Shown: positions 15,401 to 20,854 of the stretch, piece by piece
Numbering within the stretch: the first letter of the stretch is position 1
How the letters are laid out: each line of letters begins with the position of its first letter
NCBI GenBank assembly: GCA_964608735.1
Contig: CAZSPL010000042.1
Span: 1-20,854, forward strand
Length of the DNA: 20,854 nucleotides
Reading direction: 5' to 3'
Origin: CAZSPL01 sp964608735
GTDB lineage: Bacteria > JAJVIF01 > JAPKYR01 > CAZSPL01
Notes under the pieces: model-generated
What the model saw: only the letters and a program-made list of their open reading frames with translations
Database searches by the model: none
What the model was told of the DNA's origin: nothing
Made by a program: the position numbers and the translations under genes

Positions 15401-15465
15401 CTGCCGTTCCGCTGGAAAACCATCGCTTTTCCATATTTTACGACGCAAAAACCACCCGGAAGGTT

Positions 15466-16140
15466 CTAAAACCTGCTTTTAGCCTCCGCAAGGCGCGCGA
15501 TGGCGTTATCGAGCTCTTCACCCTCGACGCCGGAATCGATGAACTGCTCCCACTCCTCGGATGATTCTTTCCAGCGGTTGGTGCGCTCGTAGCACCGGGC
15601 GAGGTTCATGTGGGCTTTCGCGAGGGTTGGCCTGAGTTCGAGGGCCATCTTGAAGTTGTAGATGGCATCATTGAAATTCTCGCGATTCATATGGCACAAC
15701 CCGAGGTTGTTATACGACTGGTAGTGGTCTTTCTTGAGCTCGATGGCGACGTTGTACTGGTCGATCGCTTCCTTGTTCTTTCCCTGTTTGCGCAGGACGT
15801 TTCCCAGCCCGAAGTGGCTTGAAAAATTTACCTGGTCGAGTTCGATCACCCGCTGGTACTCGTGCTTCGCCTCGTCAAGCATGCCCCTGTCGTAGTAGAG
15901 GTTGCCGAGATTCACCATCGCCTCGGTGAAATCCGGCCTGAGGGAGAAGGACTGGTGGAAATGCTCGACCGACTCGTCGAAGTCTCCCCTGACGCGATAC
16001 ACTTTTCCGAGAGCATTGTATGCCTCATAGTGGTTGGGGTCGGCCTCTATAGCCTGTTTCAGGAACACCTCCCCCTGGTCGAAATCCCTGTTCCTGCAGG
16101 CGTCGATCCCTTTCCGGTAAAGCTCTGCCGCATCACTCAT
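15466..16140 (-). CDS. Tetratricopeptide-repeat protein
   Basis: Soluble protein of 224 residues made almost wholly of five to six TPR units of 34 residues, for example AYNALGKVYRVRGDFDES, AMVNLGNLYYDRGMLDEA, SYNNLGLCHMNRENFND and AHMNLARCYERTNRWKES. There is no signal peptide, membrane segment or catalytic domain, so it is most likely a cytoplasmic scaffold or adaptor. The ATG has AAGGAG 11 nt upstream, and a consensus -35 precedes it (16200-16228). It lies between the yraN end and the pilin-like array. TPR lipoproteins such as PilF assist type IV pilus assembly, but this protein lacks a lipobox, so a link to the pilin-like genes is only positional. Confidence 0.85.
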   Translation of the reverse strand: MSDAAELYRKGIDACRNRDFDQGEVFLKQAIEADPNHYEAYNALGKVYRVRGDFDESVEHFHQSFSLRPDFTEAMVNLGNLYYDRGMLDEAKHEYQRVIELDQVNFSSHFGLGNVLRKQGKNKEAIDQYNVAIELKKDHYQSYNNLGLCHMNRENFNDAIYNFKMALELRPTLAKAHMNLARCYERTNRWKESSEEWEQFIDSGVEGEELDNAIARLAEAKSRF

Positions 16141-16182
16141 TGAAAATCATACTCCTTCCGGCAACTTTTCCCATCCCTCGTG

Positions 16183-16217
16183 AAAAGGGCGGGAGCGAAA
16201 TCTTAAACTCGCCGCCC
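16183..16217 (-). terminator. Terminator after yraN
   Basis: Stem GGGCGG (16187-16192) / CCGCCC (16212-16217), extended by GAG/CTC with one bulged base, loop about 12 nt. On the minus strand TTTT follows (16186-16183). It lies about 40 nt past the yraN stop and ends the rnhB-yraN transcript. The T tract is short. Confidence 0.5.
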
Positions 16218-16228
16218 CGATTTGTCAA
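16200..16228 (-). promoter_or_regulatory. Candidate promoter of the TPR gene
   Basis: Minus strand TTGACA (16228-16223, perfect), 17-nt spacer, TAAGAT (16205-16200, 4/6). It overlaps the yraN terminator stem. The predicted leader is about 50 nt. Confidence 0.4.
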
Positions 16229-16258
16229 CGCTTGGATGAGGCATTAATCGCGTGTCGC

Positions 16259-16639
16259 TCATTCCGGGCGGAATGCATCCTCGATAAGCTCCACCGTCAG
16301 GATGGTGTTGGTATCGCCGATCACGACCCTCATGAAATCAAGACTGACATCGAAACCCTCTCCCCCCGCCCGGGTATTCTCGGCGAGGTACTTCTCGGCA
16401 AGCTTGACGAATCTCTCGCGCTGCGCGGGCTTCCAGGAGTATACCGCGGGGAATGCGGAATTCTCGGACTGCGATTTTATCTCGATGAAGTGGATGCAAT
16501 CGCCCTTCCGGGCGATGATATCGATCTCCCCCATCCGCCTTCGGAAATTCGTTTTGATGATGGTGAAGCCGTGATTCACGAGGTATTCCGCGGCGGCTTT
16601 TTCCGCCTGGCGCCCGTGTTCCATGCGCGCATCGGGCAT
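16259..16639 (-). CDS. yraN: YraN/UPF0102 endonuclease-like protein
   Basis: Small protein of 126 residues of the UPF0102 family, which has a restriction-endonuclease-like (PD-(D/E)XK) fold and is commonly encoded next to rnhB. Visible features are the N-terminal helix EKAAAEYLVNHGFTII, the core FRRMGEIDIIARKGDCIHFIEIKS (Glu-Ile-Asp, then Glu-Ile-Lys as the nuclease-type triad), and a helical C-terminus. Its ATG overlaps the rnhB stop by one base (TGATG), indicating coupling. A second ATG five codons in is also possible. Biochemical role unproven in general; a DNA-processing function is inferred from the fold. Confidence 0.9.
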   Translation of the reverse strand: MPDARMEHGRQAEKAAAEYLVNHGFTIIKTNFRRRMGEIDIIARKGDCIHFIEIKSQSENSAFPAVYSWKPAQRERFVKLAEKYLAENTRAGGEGFDVSLDFMRVVIGDTNTILTVELIEDAFRPE

Positions 16640-17295
16640 CAGAAGATACCGTCCTCCCCGCGGTCAAAGAGGACCCCCTGTTCCATGTCGCATAGCGGGG
16701 CGAAGCTCAGCCTGTGTATCGGCGATGGTCCCTTGGCATAGATGGCGCGCAGATGTTCCGCCGTGCCGTAACCCTTGTGACGCTCAAAGCCGTAGCCGGT
16801 GATATCGGTGCTCACCTTTTCCATGATGGCGTCGCGCGTGACTTTCGCGACAATCGACGCCGCGGCTATCGCGAGACAACTGCTGTCCCCCCTGACTATC
16901 GTATACACCGGCACCGGCGCGGCGAATGCATACTGGCCATCGACGAGCACCGCATCCGGCCGCGGCTTGCAGTTGGAATAAGCGATCCTCATGGCTTCGA
17001 GAGAAGCGGCGAGGATATTCGTCTTGTCGATATCTAAGGCTTCGACGATCCCCACGCCGACGGCAAGCGCGGATGAGAGGATCCGGGCGCACAGCTCAGC
17101 CCTCGTCGCGGCTGAAAGTTTCTTGCTGTCGTCGATTCTATCGGTGTCGAAGCGGTCGCCGAGGATGACGCATGCCGCCACGACCGGGCCCGCGAGGGCG
17201 CCGCGTCCGGCTTCATCCACGCCGCCGATGGCTTTGCATCCTTCAGCAATTAGCTTCTTCTCTATCGTTGTCTGGAAATTATTATCGATGGCCAT
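16639..17295 (-). CDS. rnhB: Ribonuclease HII
   Basis: Endonuclease of 218 residues that cuts RNA in RNA-DNA hybrids and removes misincorporated ribonucleotides. Family motifs and metal ligands are complete: GGVDEAGRGALAGPVVAA (Asp27, Glu28), DDSKKLSA (about 55-62), VLVDG (Asp119), and RGDSSCLAIAAASIVAKVTRD (Asp137). Length is typical. The ATG at 17295 has a GGA 7 nt upstream, and a promoter (17335-17363) lies close by. It overlaps yraN by one base and follows lepB, in the order common to many bacteria. Confidence 0.96.
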   Translation of the reverse strand: MAIDNNFQTTIEKKLIAEGCKAIGGVDEAGRGALAGPVVAACVILGDRFDTDRIDDSKKLSAATRAELCARILSSALAVGVGIVEALDIDKTNILAASLEAMRIAYSNCKPRPDAVLVDGQYAFAAPVPVYTIVRGDSSCLAIAAASIVAKVTRDAIMEKVSTDITGYGFERHKGYGTAEHLRAIYAKGPSPIHRLSFAPLCDMEQGVLFDRGEDGIF

Positions 17296-17334
17296 CCGCT
17301 TTTCCGTTTATATTCAGCGTTTGCACTTAAACGG

Positions 17335-17363
17335 ATTATATATACTTATCATCCCGCCCGCAA
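17335..17363 (-). promoter_or_regulatory. Promoter of rnhB-yraN
   Basis: Minus strand TTGCGG (17363-17358), 17-nt spacer, TATAAT (17340-17335, perfect). It lies in the 95-nt gap after lepB, about 40 nt before the rnhB ATG. Confidence 0.45.
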
Positions 17364-17390
17364 TCTATTTAAACTGCAAAGGGGTAAATC

Positions 17391-18422
17391 TCACTTAATC
17401 ACTTTTATATGCGTCGGCGGATAGAAGACGAACATAGCCTTGCCGACGATGCTCGAAATCGGGAGGAAGCCGAGCTTGTGGCTGTCTTGGCTGTTGCGGT
17501 GATTATCCCCCAGAACGAAGATCTGCCCTTCCGGGACTATCTTCGGGCCGTAAGCGTAATTGAAATCATACTTTGGATCGGAGAGCCATGGTTCGTCGAC
17601 CGCCTCCCCGTTCACGAACAACTGCCTCTCGCGTATCTCTATCTCATCACCCGGAAGCGCGGCCACGCGTTTGATGTAATCCCGTATCATGAATCTTTCA
17701 TCGAGCGCTGGGTTCTTGGTGAACGACGGCTTGCCTATGTGCAGCAGTTCCTTCTGCGTATGCGTATCGAGGTCGTTCTGGCGGAGGTATGCATACACCT
17801 TGAAAATAACCACCTCTCCCCTGTGCGGACGGCGAATCCGGTAAACCAGCTTGTTGGCGACAATCCGGTCGCCTTCGAACAACGTCGGCTCCATCGAGCC
17901 GGATGGGATGAAAAAAGTCTGGAATAGCAGGAGGCGGATGAGCATCGCGATGAAGAATGCCCACACAAGGCTCTCGGCGACGTCGAACAGCCAGTGAAGC
18001 GACTGGGGGGTGAATTCGAACGCACGCTCGACTGATTCGGTGCCGTCCTTTTCGACAGTAACGGTTCCCTCCTGGCTCTTGCCGTCAGGGAAGAAGTCGG
18101 CAATTGCGAACGGCGAACCGTTGGCGGCGCTACCTTTCACGACGAAGCTTCCGCCCCGTTCTTCCATCTCGATGCCGTCCGGCTGCTTGACGCCCGGCAG
18201 AAGCAATCCACCCGATGCCGTCACCGTGACGCCATCGAGCTCGGGCGAGCGGTCGCCGGCGAAGTCGATGAATCCTATCCTGAGCCGGTGGAAATTGACA
18301 CCGCGCGCACGGTCGTGCATACGCGTGGCATCGAGTGTCATCCTCGGGGCGAATATTTCAGCCGGTTTCTCGACGGCGGATTCGCCTGGCCACGGAATCT
18401 CGTTTTTATCGTTTTCTTCCAT
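17391..18422 (-). CDS. lepB: Signal peptidase I with long N-terminal extension
   Basis: Inner-membrane serine peptidase of 343 residues that removes Sec/Tat signal peptides. The catalytic part begins at one membrane helix (about 148-170) and has FIPSGSMEPTLFEGD with nucleophile Ser176, GEVVIFKVY, RDYIKRVAALPGDEIEI with general base Lys251, and the box-E motif LGDNHRNSQDSH (about 304-315). Before the helix lie about 140 extra hydrophilic residues, glycine- and charge-rich with predicted beta character (about 40-138). They are absent from ordinary LepB and would be cytoplasmic if topology is standard. An in-frame TAA closely upstream fixes 18422 as the earliest ATG; AAGG abuts it, so its ribosome site is poor. 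Preceded by its own promoter and the rplS terminator. Confidence 0.93.
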   Translation of the reverse strand: MEENDKNEIPWPGESAVEKPAEIFAPRMTLDATRMHDRARGVNFHRLRIGFIDFAGDRSPELDGVTVTASGGLLLPGVKQPDGIEMEERGGSFVVKGSAANGSPFAIADFFPDGKSQEGTVTVEKDGTESVERAFEFTPQSLHWLFDVAESLVWAFFIAMLIRLLLFQTFFIPSGSMEPTLFEGDRIVANKLVYRIRRPHRGEVVIFKVYAYLRQNDLDTHTQKELLHIGKPSFTKNPALDERFMIRDYIKRVAALPGDEIEIRERQLFVNGEAVDEPWLSDPKYDFNYAYGPKIVPEGQIFVLGDNHRNSQDSHKLGFLPISSIVGKAMFVFYPPTHIKVIK

Positions 18423-18441
18423 CCTTAAAACTTAAGGCTGA

Positions 18442-18470
18442 ATCATAAGACTTCGGGCGGTAAGCATCAA
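18442..18470 (-). promoter_or_regulatory. Promoter of lepB
   Basis: Minus strand TTGATG (18470-18465, 4/6), 17-nt spacer, TATGAT (18447-18442, 5/6). It lies between the rplS terminator and the lepB ATG, giving lepB independent expression. Confidence 0.5.
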
Positions 18471-18494
18471 GGGAAAAGCGCCGCGGGCTCGGAT

Positions 18495-18522
18495 AAAAAG
18501 AAAAAGCCGGATAGTCCGGCTT
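18495..18522 (-). terminator. Intrinsic terminator of rplS
   Basis: Perfect stem AAGCCGGA (18504-18511) / TCCGGCTT (18515-18522) with a TAG loop. On the minus strand it runs into TTTTTCTTTTT. It lies about 25 nt past the rplS stop. Confidence 0.82.
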
Positions 18523-18546
18523 GATTTCGAAATCGGCGATATGACC

Positions 18547-19071
18547 TTAAACCTTATTTGTAGTCTTGGCTTTACGGCGCTCTTTTATCCTCGCCGCCTT
18601 GCCGATACGGTCGCGCAGGTAATAAATCTTCGCGCGGCGAACCCGTCCCCGCCTCACTATCTGCACCTTGTCGATCTTCTTGGAGTTATAAAGGAATGTC
18701 CTCTCGACGCCGATATTCCATGACACCTTGCGTACGTTGAATGTCTTGTCGAGGCCCGCATGCTTGATCGCTATGACGACCCCCTCGAAGACCTGTATGC
18801 GTTCCTTCGTGCCTTCGATGATTCTATAATGTACGCGTACGGTGTCGCCGGGCTTGAAATCGGGAAGCGGCTCGGACAGGAATTTCTGCAAATAAGCGGC
18901 GGCTTTCTCGGCGCCGGTGGGGCCTTTCTCCACGTCGGCTTTGTCCGTCGTCTTCTCCACGGCCACCCCGGCTGCTTCTTCAGTATCAACCCGCGAAGCT
19001 TCGGCGCCGGCTTCCGCTTCTATCTCATTCTGAAGCTCGTCCTGTGTTTCAACTTTCTCTTCGTCTGGCAT
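18547..19071 (-). CDS. rplS: 50S ribosomal protein L19 with acidic N-terminal extension
   Basis: Large-subunit protein at the 30S-50S interface. The L19 core (about residues 58-174) is clear: LPDFKPGDTVRVHYRI, ERIQVFEGVVIAIK, TFNVRKVSWNIGVERTF, and the signature VRRAKIYYLRDRIGKAARIK. Length is 174 against about 115-120 usual. The surplus is an N-terminal segment of about 55 residues rich in Glu, Ala and Thr, probably disordered and strongly acidic, which is odd on a ribosomal protein. The ATG has GAGG 8 nt upstream, so the long form is likely translated. It is preceded by a 172-nt leader with terminator/antiterminator structure and followed by a good terminator. Confidence 0.96.
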   Translation of the reverse strand: MPDEEKVETQDELQNEIEAEAGAEASRVDTEEAAGVAVEKTTDKADVEKGPTGAEKAAAYLQKFLSEPLPDFKPGDTVRVHYRIIEGTKERIQVFEGVVIAIKHAGLDKTFNVRKVSWNIGVERTFLYNSKKIDKVQIVRRGRVRRAKIYYLRDRIGKAARIKERRKAKTTNKV

Positions 19072-19100
19072 TTATATATCCTCGCGACCTTGCCTTGTAG

Positions 19101-19179
19101 AGTGCCGAAAAAACAAAACCCGGAAAAAACATCCGGGCATACAGACTTACAGTCTTATGACCCGGTTTATGTCGGCACT
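19101..19179 (-). promoter_or_regulatory. Candidate L19 (rplS) leader attenuator: mutually exclusive hairpins
   Basis: Minus-strand RNA order: AGUGCCGA (19179-19172), CCGGG (19165-19161), U, CAU, then AGACU-GUA-AGUCU, then AUG, CCCGG (19137-19133), A, loop, UCCGGG (19124-19119), a U-rich tract, and UCGGCACU (19108-19101). CCGGG-(U)-CAU pairs with AUG-CCCGG around the AGACU hairpin (about 13 bp), forming an antiterminator. The same CCCGGA can instead pair with UCCGGG to form a terminator followed by U-rich sequence. The 8-bp outer stem AGUGCCGA/UCGGCACU encloses both. This looks like a transcription-attenuation switch. The sensed signal is unknown; autoregulation by L19 is an inference. Confidence 0.55.
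19108..19137 (-). terminator. Terminator arm in the trmD-rplS gap
   Basis: Stem CCCGGA (19132-19137, plus-strand TCCGGG) with its partner at 19119-19124 and a 7-nt loop, followed on the minus strand by TTTTGTTTTTT. It may end the trmD transcript, attenuate rplS, or both. Confidence 0.6.
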
Positions 19180-19214
19180 TTCAGCATGATCATTTTCTCC
19201 AAAAAATCCGCATA

Positions 19215-19243
19215 ATAATAGCAGGACTTTCACATTATATCCA
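19215..19243 (-). promoter_or_regulatory. Candidate rplS promoter
   Basis: Minus strand TGGATA (19243-19238, 4/6), 17-nt spacer, TATTAT (19220-19215, 5/6). A perfect TATAAT at 19239-19234 is an alternative -10 but has no -35. Either would place the attenuator structure inside the rplS leader. Confidence 0.3.
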
Positions 19244-19966
19244 TCATTTTTCGTGCCGGGGCGGATTTTTCTCGAGAAGGTCCGGGCGCTTCTCCCTCGT
19301 GAGCTTCAACGCGTTTTCGCGACGCCATTCCTCGATAAGCGCATGATTCCCCCCGAGCAGGACATCGGGGACCTTCAGTTCCCGGTATTCCATGGGCCTT
19401 GTGTACGATGGATAATCCAGCAAACCCGCTTCGAATGAATCCGAACCGACGCTCTCGGGATTCCCGACCGCTCCCGGCAGCTTGCGGATTACCGCGTCGA
19501 CGATACATAACGCGACCGCTTCGCCGCCGGACAGCACGAAATCACCGAGGCTTATCTCGTCGAAATCGAAAAGCTCATAGAGGCGCGCATCGAAATCTTC
19601 ATAATGCCCGCATATGATAATAAGCCCTTCGCCCGATGCCGCCACCCAGTCGTCGATTACCGGCTGCGAAAGGGTCGTCCCCCTGCAGGTTGTTATTATC
19701 AGGCGCGGCGAACGTCCCTCGCCCGACGCCTTCGCGAGCGTATGTTCGATGCAGTCTACAACCGGTTGCAGCGCAAGAACCATTCCCGGCCCGCCGCCGA
19801 ACGGCTTGTCATCGACCTTCTTGTGCTTGTCGGATGAGAATTCGCGGAAATCGATTATGTTCACGGCGCATCTTTCTTCAGTGATGGCGCGGCCCACGAC
19901 CGATTGAGTGAGCGGCGATTTGAAATAATCCGGGAAGAGGGTGAGGATGTCGATTTTGCGGGGCAA
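19244..19966 (-). CDS. trmD: tRNA (guanine37-N1)-methyltransferase TrmD
   Basis: SPOUT methyltransferase of 240 residues that forms m1G37 next to the anticodon and prevents frameshifting. Motifs: IDILTLFPDYF at the N-terminus, DKPFGGGPGMVL (about 53-64), the knot region LIIICGHYEDFD and EISLGDFVLSGGEAVA, LPGAVGNPESVGSDSF, LLDYPSYTRPMEYR and KVPDVLLGGNHALIEEWR. Asp replaces the usual Gly in GHYEG. The only fitting start is TTG at 19966, 5 nt after the rimM stop, with AGGGG further upstream than usual, so translation probably depends on coupling to rimM. Confidence 0.96.
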   Translation of the reverse strand: MPRKIDILTLFPDYFKSPLTQSVVGRAITEERCAVNIIDFREFSSDKHKKVDDKPFGGGPGMVLALQPVVDCIEHTLAKASGEGRSPRLIITTCRGTTLSQPVIDDWVAASGEGLIIICGHYEDFDARLYELFDFDEISLGDFVLSGGEAVALCIVDAVIRKLPGAVGNPESVGSDSFEAGLLDYPSYTRPMEYRELKVPDVLLGGNHALIEEWRRENALKLTREKRPDLLEKNPPRHEK

Positions 19967-19971
19967 CTGGA

Positions 19972-20490
19972 TTAAATCAACCCCTGGATTGGATCAATGA
20001 CCATCCGGTTGGACGCCACATCGACTGTTTTGATCACATCTTTTATAGCGGGTATAAGTATCTCAAGCCCGCCTTCGCGACGTACCTGGTAGATATCGTT
20101 GGCTTTTGTTTTCAGGATGTCCGAGATGACGCCGATGAACTCACCCCTGAGGTCGTAGACTTCCATCCCCACGAGGTCCCTTTCATAATATGTATCTTGT
20201 TCGAGCTCGGAGAGTTCATTCTTCGCGACGTAGACGCTGGAATCCTTGAGCTTCGCGGCCTGGTTCCTTGAATCGATGCCCTTGATGCGCAGTATGGCCC
20301 ATTTTTTATGGGGACGTGATTTACGTATCTCGAATTCGGAGGATTCCCCGCCGGGCTTTGAAATAAATACCGTCTTGAATTCTGAAAATACGGCCGGGTC
20401 ATCGGTTATCGGCATAACCTTGACCTCGCCTTTCACGCCGAAAGTATTGATGATAATACCCACTTCGACGCGGTCCGGATTGTCATCCAT
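19972..20490 (-). CDS. rimM: 16S rRNA processing protein RimM
   Basis: 30S assembly factor of 172 residues that binds S19 and helps maturation of the 16S head. It has the N-terminal RimM beta-barrel (VEVGIIINTFGVKGEVKV, ending near YVAKNELSELE, about 1-95) and the C-terminal PRC-barrel (YYERDLVGMEVYD, ANDIYQVRR, ILIPAIKDVIKTVD). Length is typical. The ATG has GGGGA about 8 nt upstream. Sits between khpA and trmD, as in most bacteria. Confidence 0.95.
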   Translation of the reverse strand: MDDNPDRVEVGIIINTFGVKGEVKVMPITDDPAVFSEFKTVFISKPGGESSEFEIRKSRPHKKWAILRIKGIDSRNQAAKLKDSSVYVAKNELSELEQDTYYERDLVGMEVYDLRGEFIGVISDILKTKANDIYQVRREGGLEILIPAIKDVIKTVDVASNRMVIDPIQGLI

Positions 20491-20542
20491 TGGCCACTTC
20501 CCCCTCAGGAATTAAATACATGGTCTTCTCCCGCCGGGGCCG

Positions 20543-20812
20543 TTACAACAGCTCGAGCTGCACGATCTTCCCTTCTTTAACGGCCGCTGAACGCAGGATG
20601 GTTCGCAGGGCGTTGATGATCCTGCCCTGTTTGCCGATGACCTTTCCCACATCATCCTCGAACACCTTGAGTTCGAGAATCGTGGATCTCTCGCCATGGA
20701 CCTCGTTCACGCGTACCTCGGACGGGTGGTCGACCAGCGATCTGACAATGGCCTCCAACAGATCACTCATCGGTAACCTGGTTGAATCTGAGCCTTCGGA
20801 TGTGTCGTTCAT
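20543..20812 (-). CDS. khpA: KH-domain RNA-binding protein KhpA
   Basis: RNA-binding protein of 89 residues with one KH domain. The GxxG loop is in DVGKVIGKQGRIINALR (about 54-70), preceded by the family helix LLEAIVRSLVDHPSEVRVNEV and followed by the final strand KIVQLELL. Family members start close to the LLEAI helix, so the first 14 residues (MNDTSEGSDSTRLP) are extra. The ATG at 20812 has GGGAG 8 nt upstream, while the ATG at 20770 has only AGG and is an alternative start (75 residues). In Gram-positives KhpA partners with KhpB in RNA binding. Position directly before rimM, where rpsP normally precedes it, supports the call. Confidence 0.92.
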   Translation of the reverse strand: MNDTSEGSDSTRLPMSDLLEAIVRSLVDHPSEVRVNEVHGERSTILELKVFEDDVGKVIGKQGRIINALRTILRSAAVKEGKIVQLELL

Positions 20813-20854
20813 AGCTGCACTCCCGGTGTTGTACTGTGCTTCGTAAGGGTCAAG
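20813..20854. other. Right edge upstream of khpA
   Basis: These 42 nt hold the khpA ribosome site. Minus-strand frames show a TGA at 20850-20852 and another overlapping the khpA ATG (ATGA). Either could be the end of rpsP, but too little is visible to say which. Confidence 0.4.

Larger units (their letters stand above)
15121..15465. other. Long non-coding region upstream of the pilin-like array
   Basis: This stretch of 345 nt lies between the TPR gene and pilin-like copy 4. It holds, on the minus strand, a near-consensus promoter (15372-15400), a second weaker promoter (15218-15246), a 7-bp hairpin (GCCTTCC 15152-15158 / GGAAGGC 15164-15170) just before an A8 tract, and the Shine-Dalgarno of copy 4. 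A 25-codon hydrophobic ORF (15250-15173) is also open. No known riboswitch was recognised. Confidence 0.6.

Noticed and set aside
18760..19215. Plus-strand frame spanning the rplS 5' half and leader
   Set aside because: It is antisense to L19 and to a structured leader, with no ribosome site and no domain.
1..20854. tRNA genes, CRISPR arrays, insertion sequences, integrase or attachment sites
   Set aside because: None was seen by eye on either strand; repeats found are explained by the pilin-like paralogues and terminator hairpins. A tRNAscan or ISfinder run was not possible.

Overview
The window looks like a chromosomal contig of an uncultured Gram-negative-type bacterium (roughly 55-60 % GC by eye). 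It has standard bacterial housekeeping genes, class III (type IV) prepilin leaders, polysaccharide genes, Shine-Dalgarno sites and several sigma70-like promoters. The 10-base N run at 9015-9024 shows it is a draft assembly, probably a metagenome bin. I cannot name a phylum from sequence alone. No tRNA, rRNA, CRISPR array, transposase or phage gene was recognised.

Layout. (1) 9-5266, minus strand: a surface-polysaccharide operon read as MVF/MurJ-type flippase, CysE-like acetyltransferase with a very unusual disordered tail, O-antigen ligase/polymerase, then a GT4 glycosyltransferase. (2) 5388-8780, plus strand: an M24 Xaa-Pro peptidase followed at once by a large DUF2723 membrane protein with a C-terminal TPR region. 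This operon is divergent from the flippase gene. (3) 8901-9707, plus: a stand-alone serine/threonine kinase whose ATP-binding region contains the N gap. (4) 9788-15120, minus: four tandem genes for unusually large (about 380-residue) prepilin-like proteins. They share GspG-like N-termini and several private C-terminal motifs, and have their own promoters, leader hairpins and two near-identical terminators. (5) 15466-16140, minus: a TPR protein. (6) 16259-20812, minus: the conserved block khpA-rimM-trmD-rplS-lepB-rnhB-yraN, which normally follows rpsP (rpsP would lie just past the right edge).

How the genes work together. Region 1 encodes export, acetyl modification, polymerisation or ligation, and glycosyl transfer for a surface glycan. 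Region 6 covers ribosome maturation, tRNA methylation, L19, signal peptidase and RNase HII. The pilin-like array has no assembly ATPase, inner-membrane platform or prepilin peptidase nearby, so its products must depend on machinery encoded elsewhere.

Most notable points: a mutually exclusive terminator/antiterminator structure in the rplS (L19) leader; the four-gene large-pilin array; an acetyltransferase with about 180 residues of R/Q/N/P/G-rich disordered tail; and N-terminal extensions on L19 and signal peptidase I.
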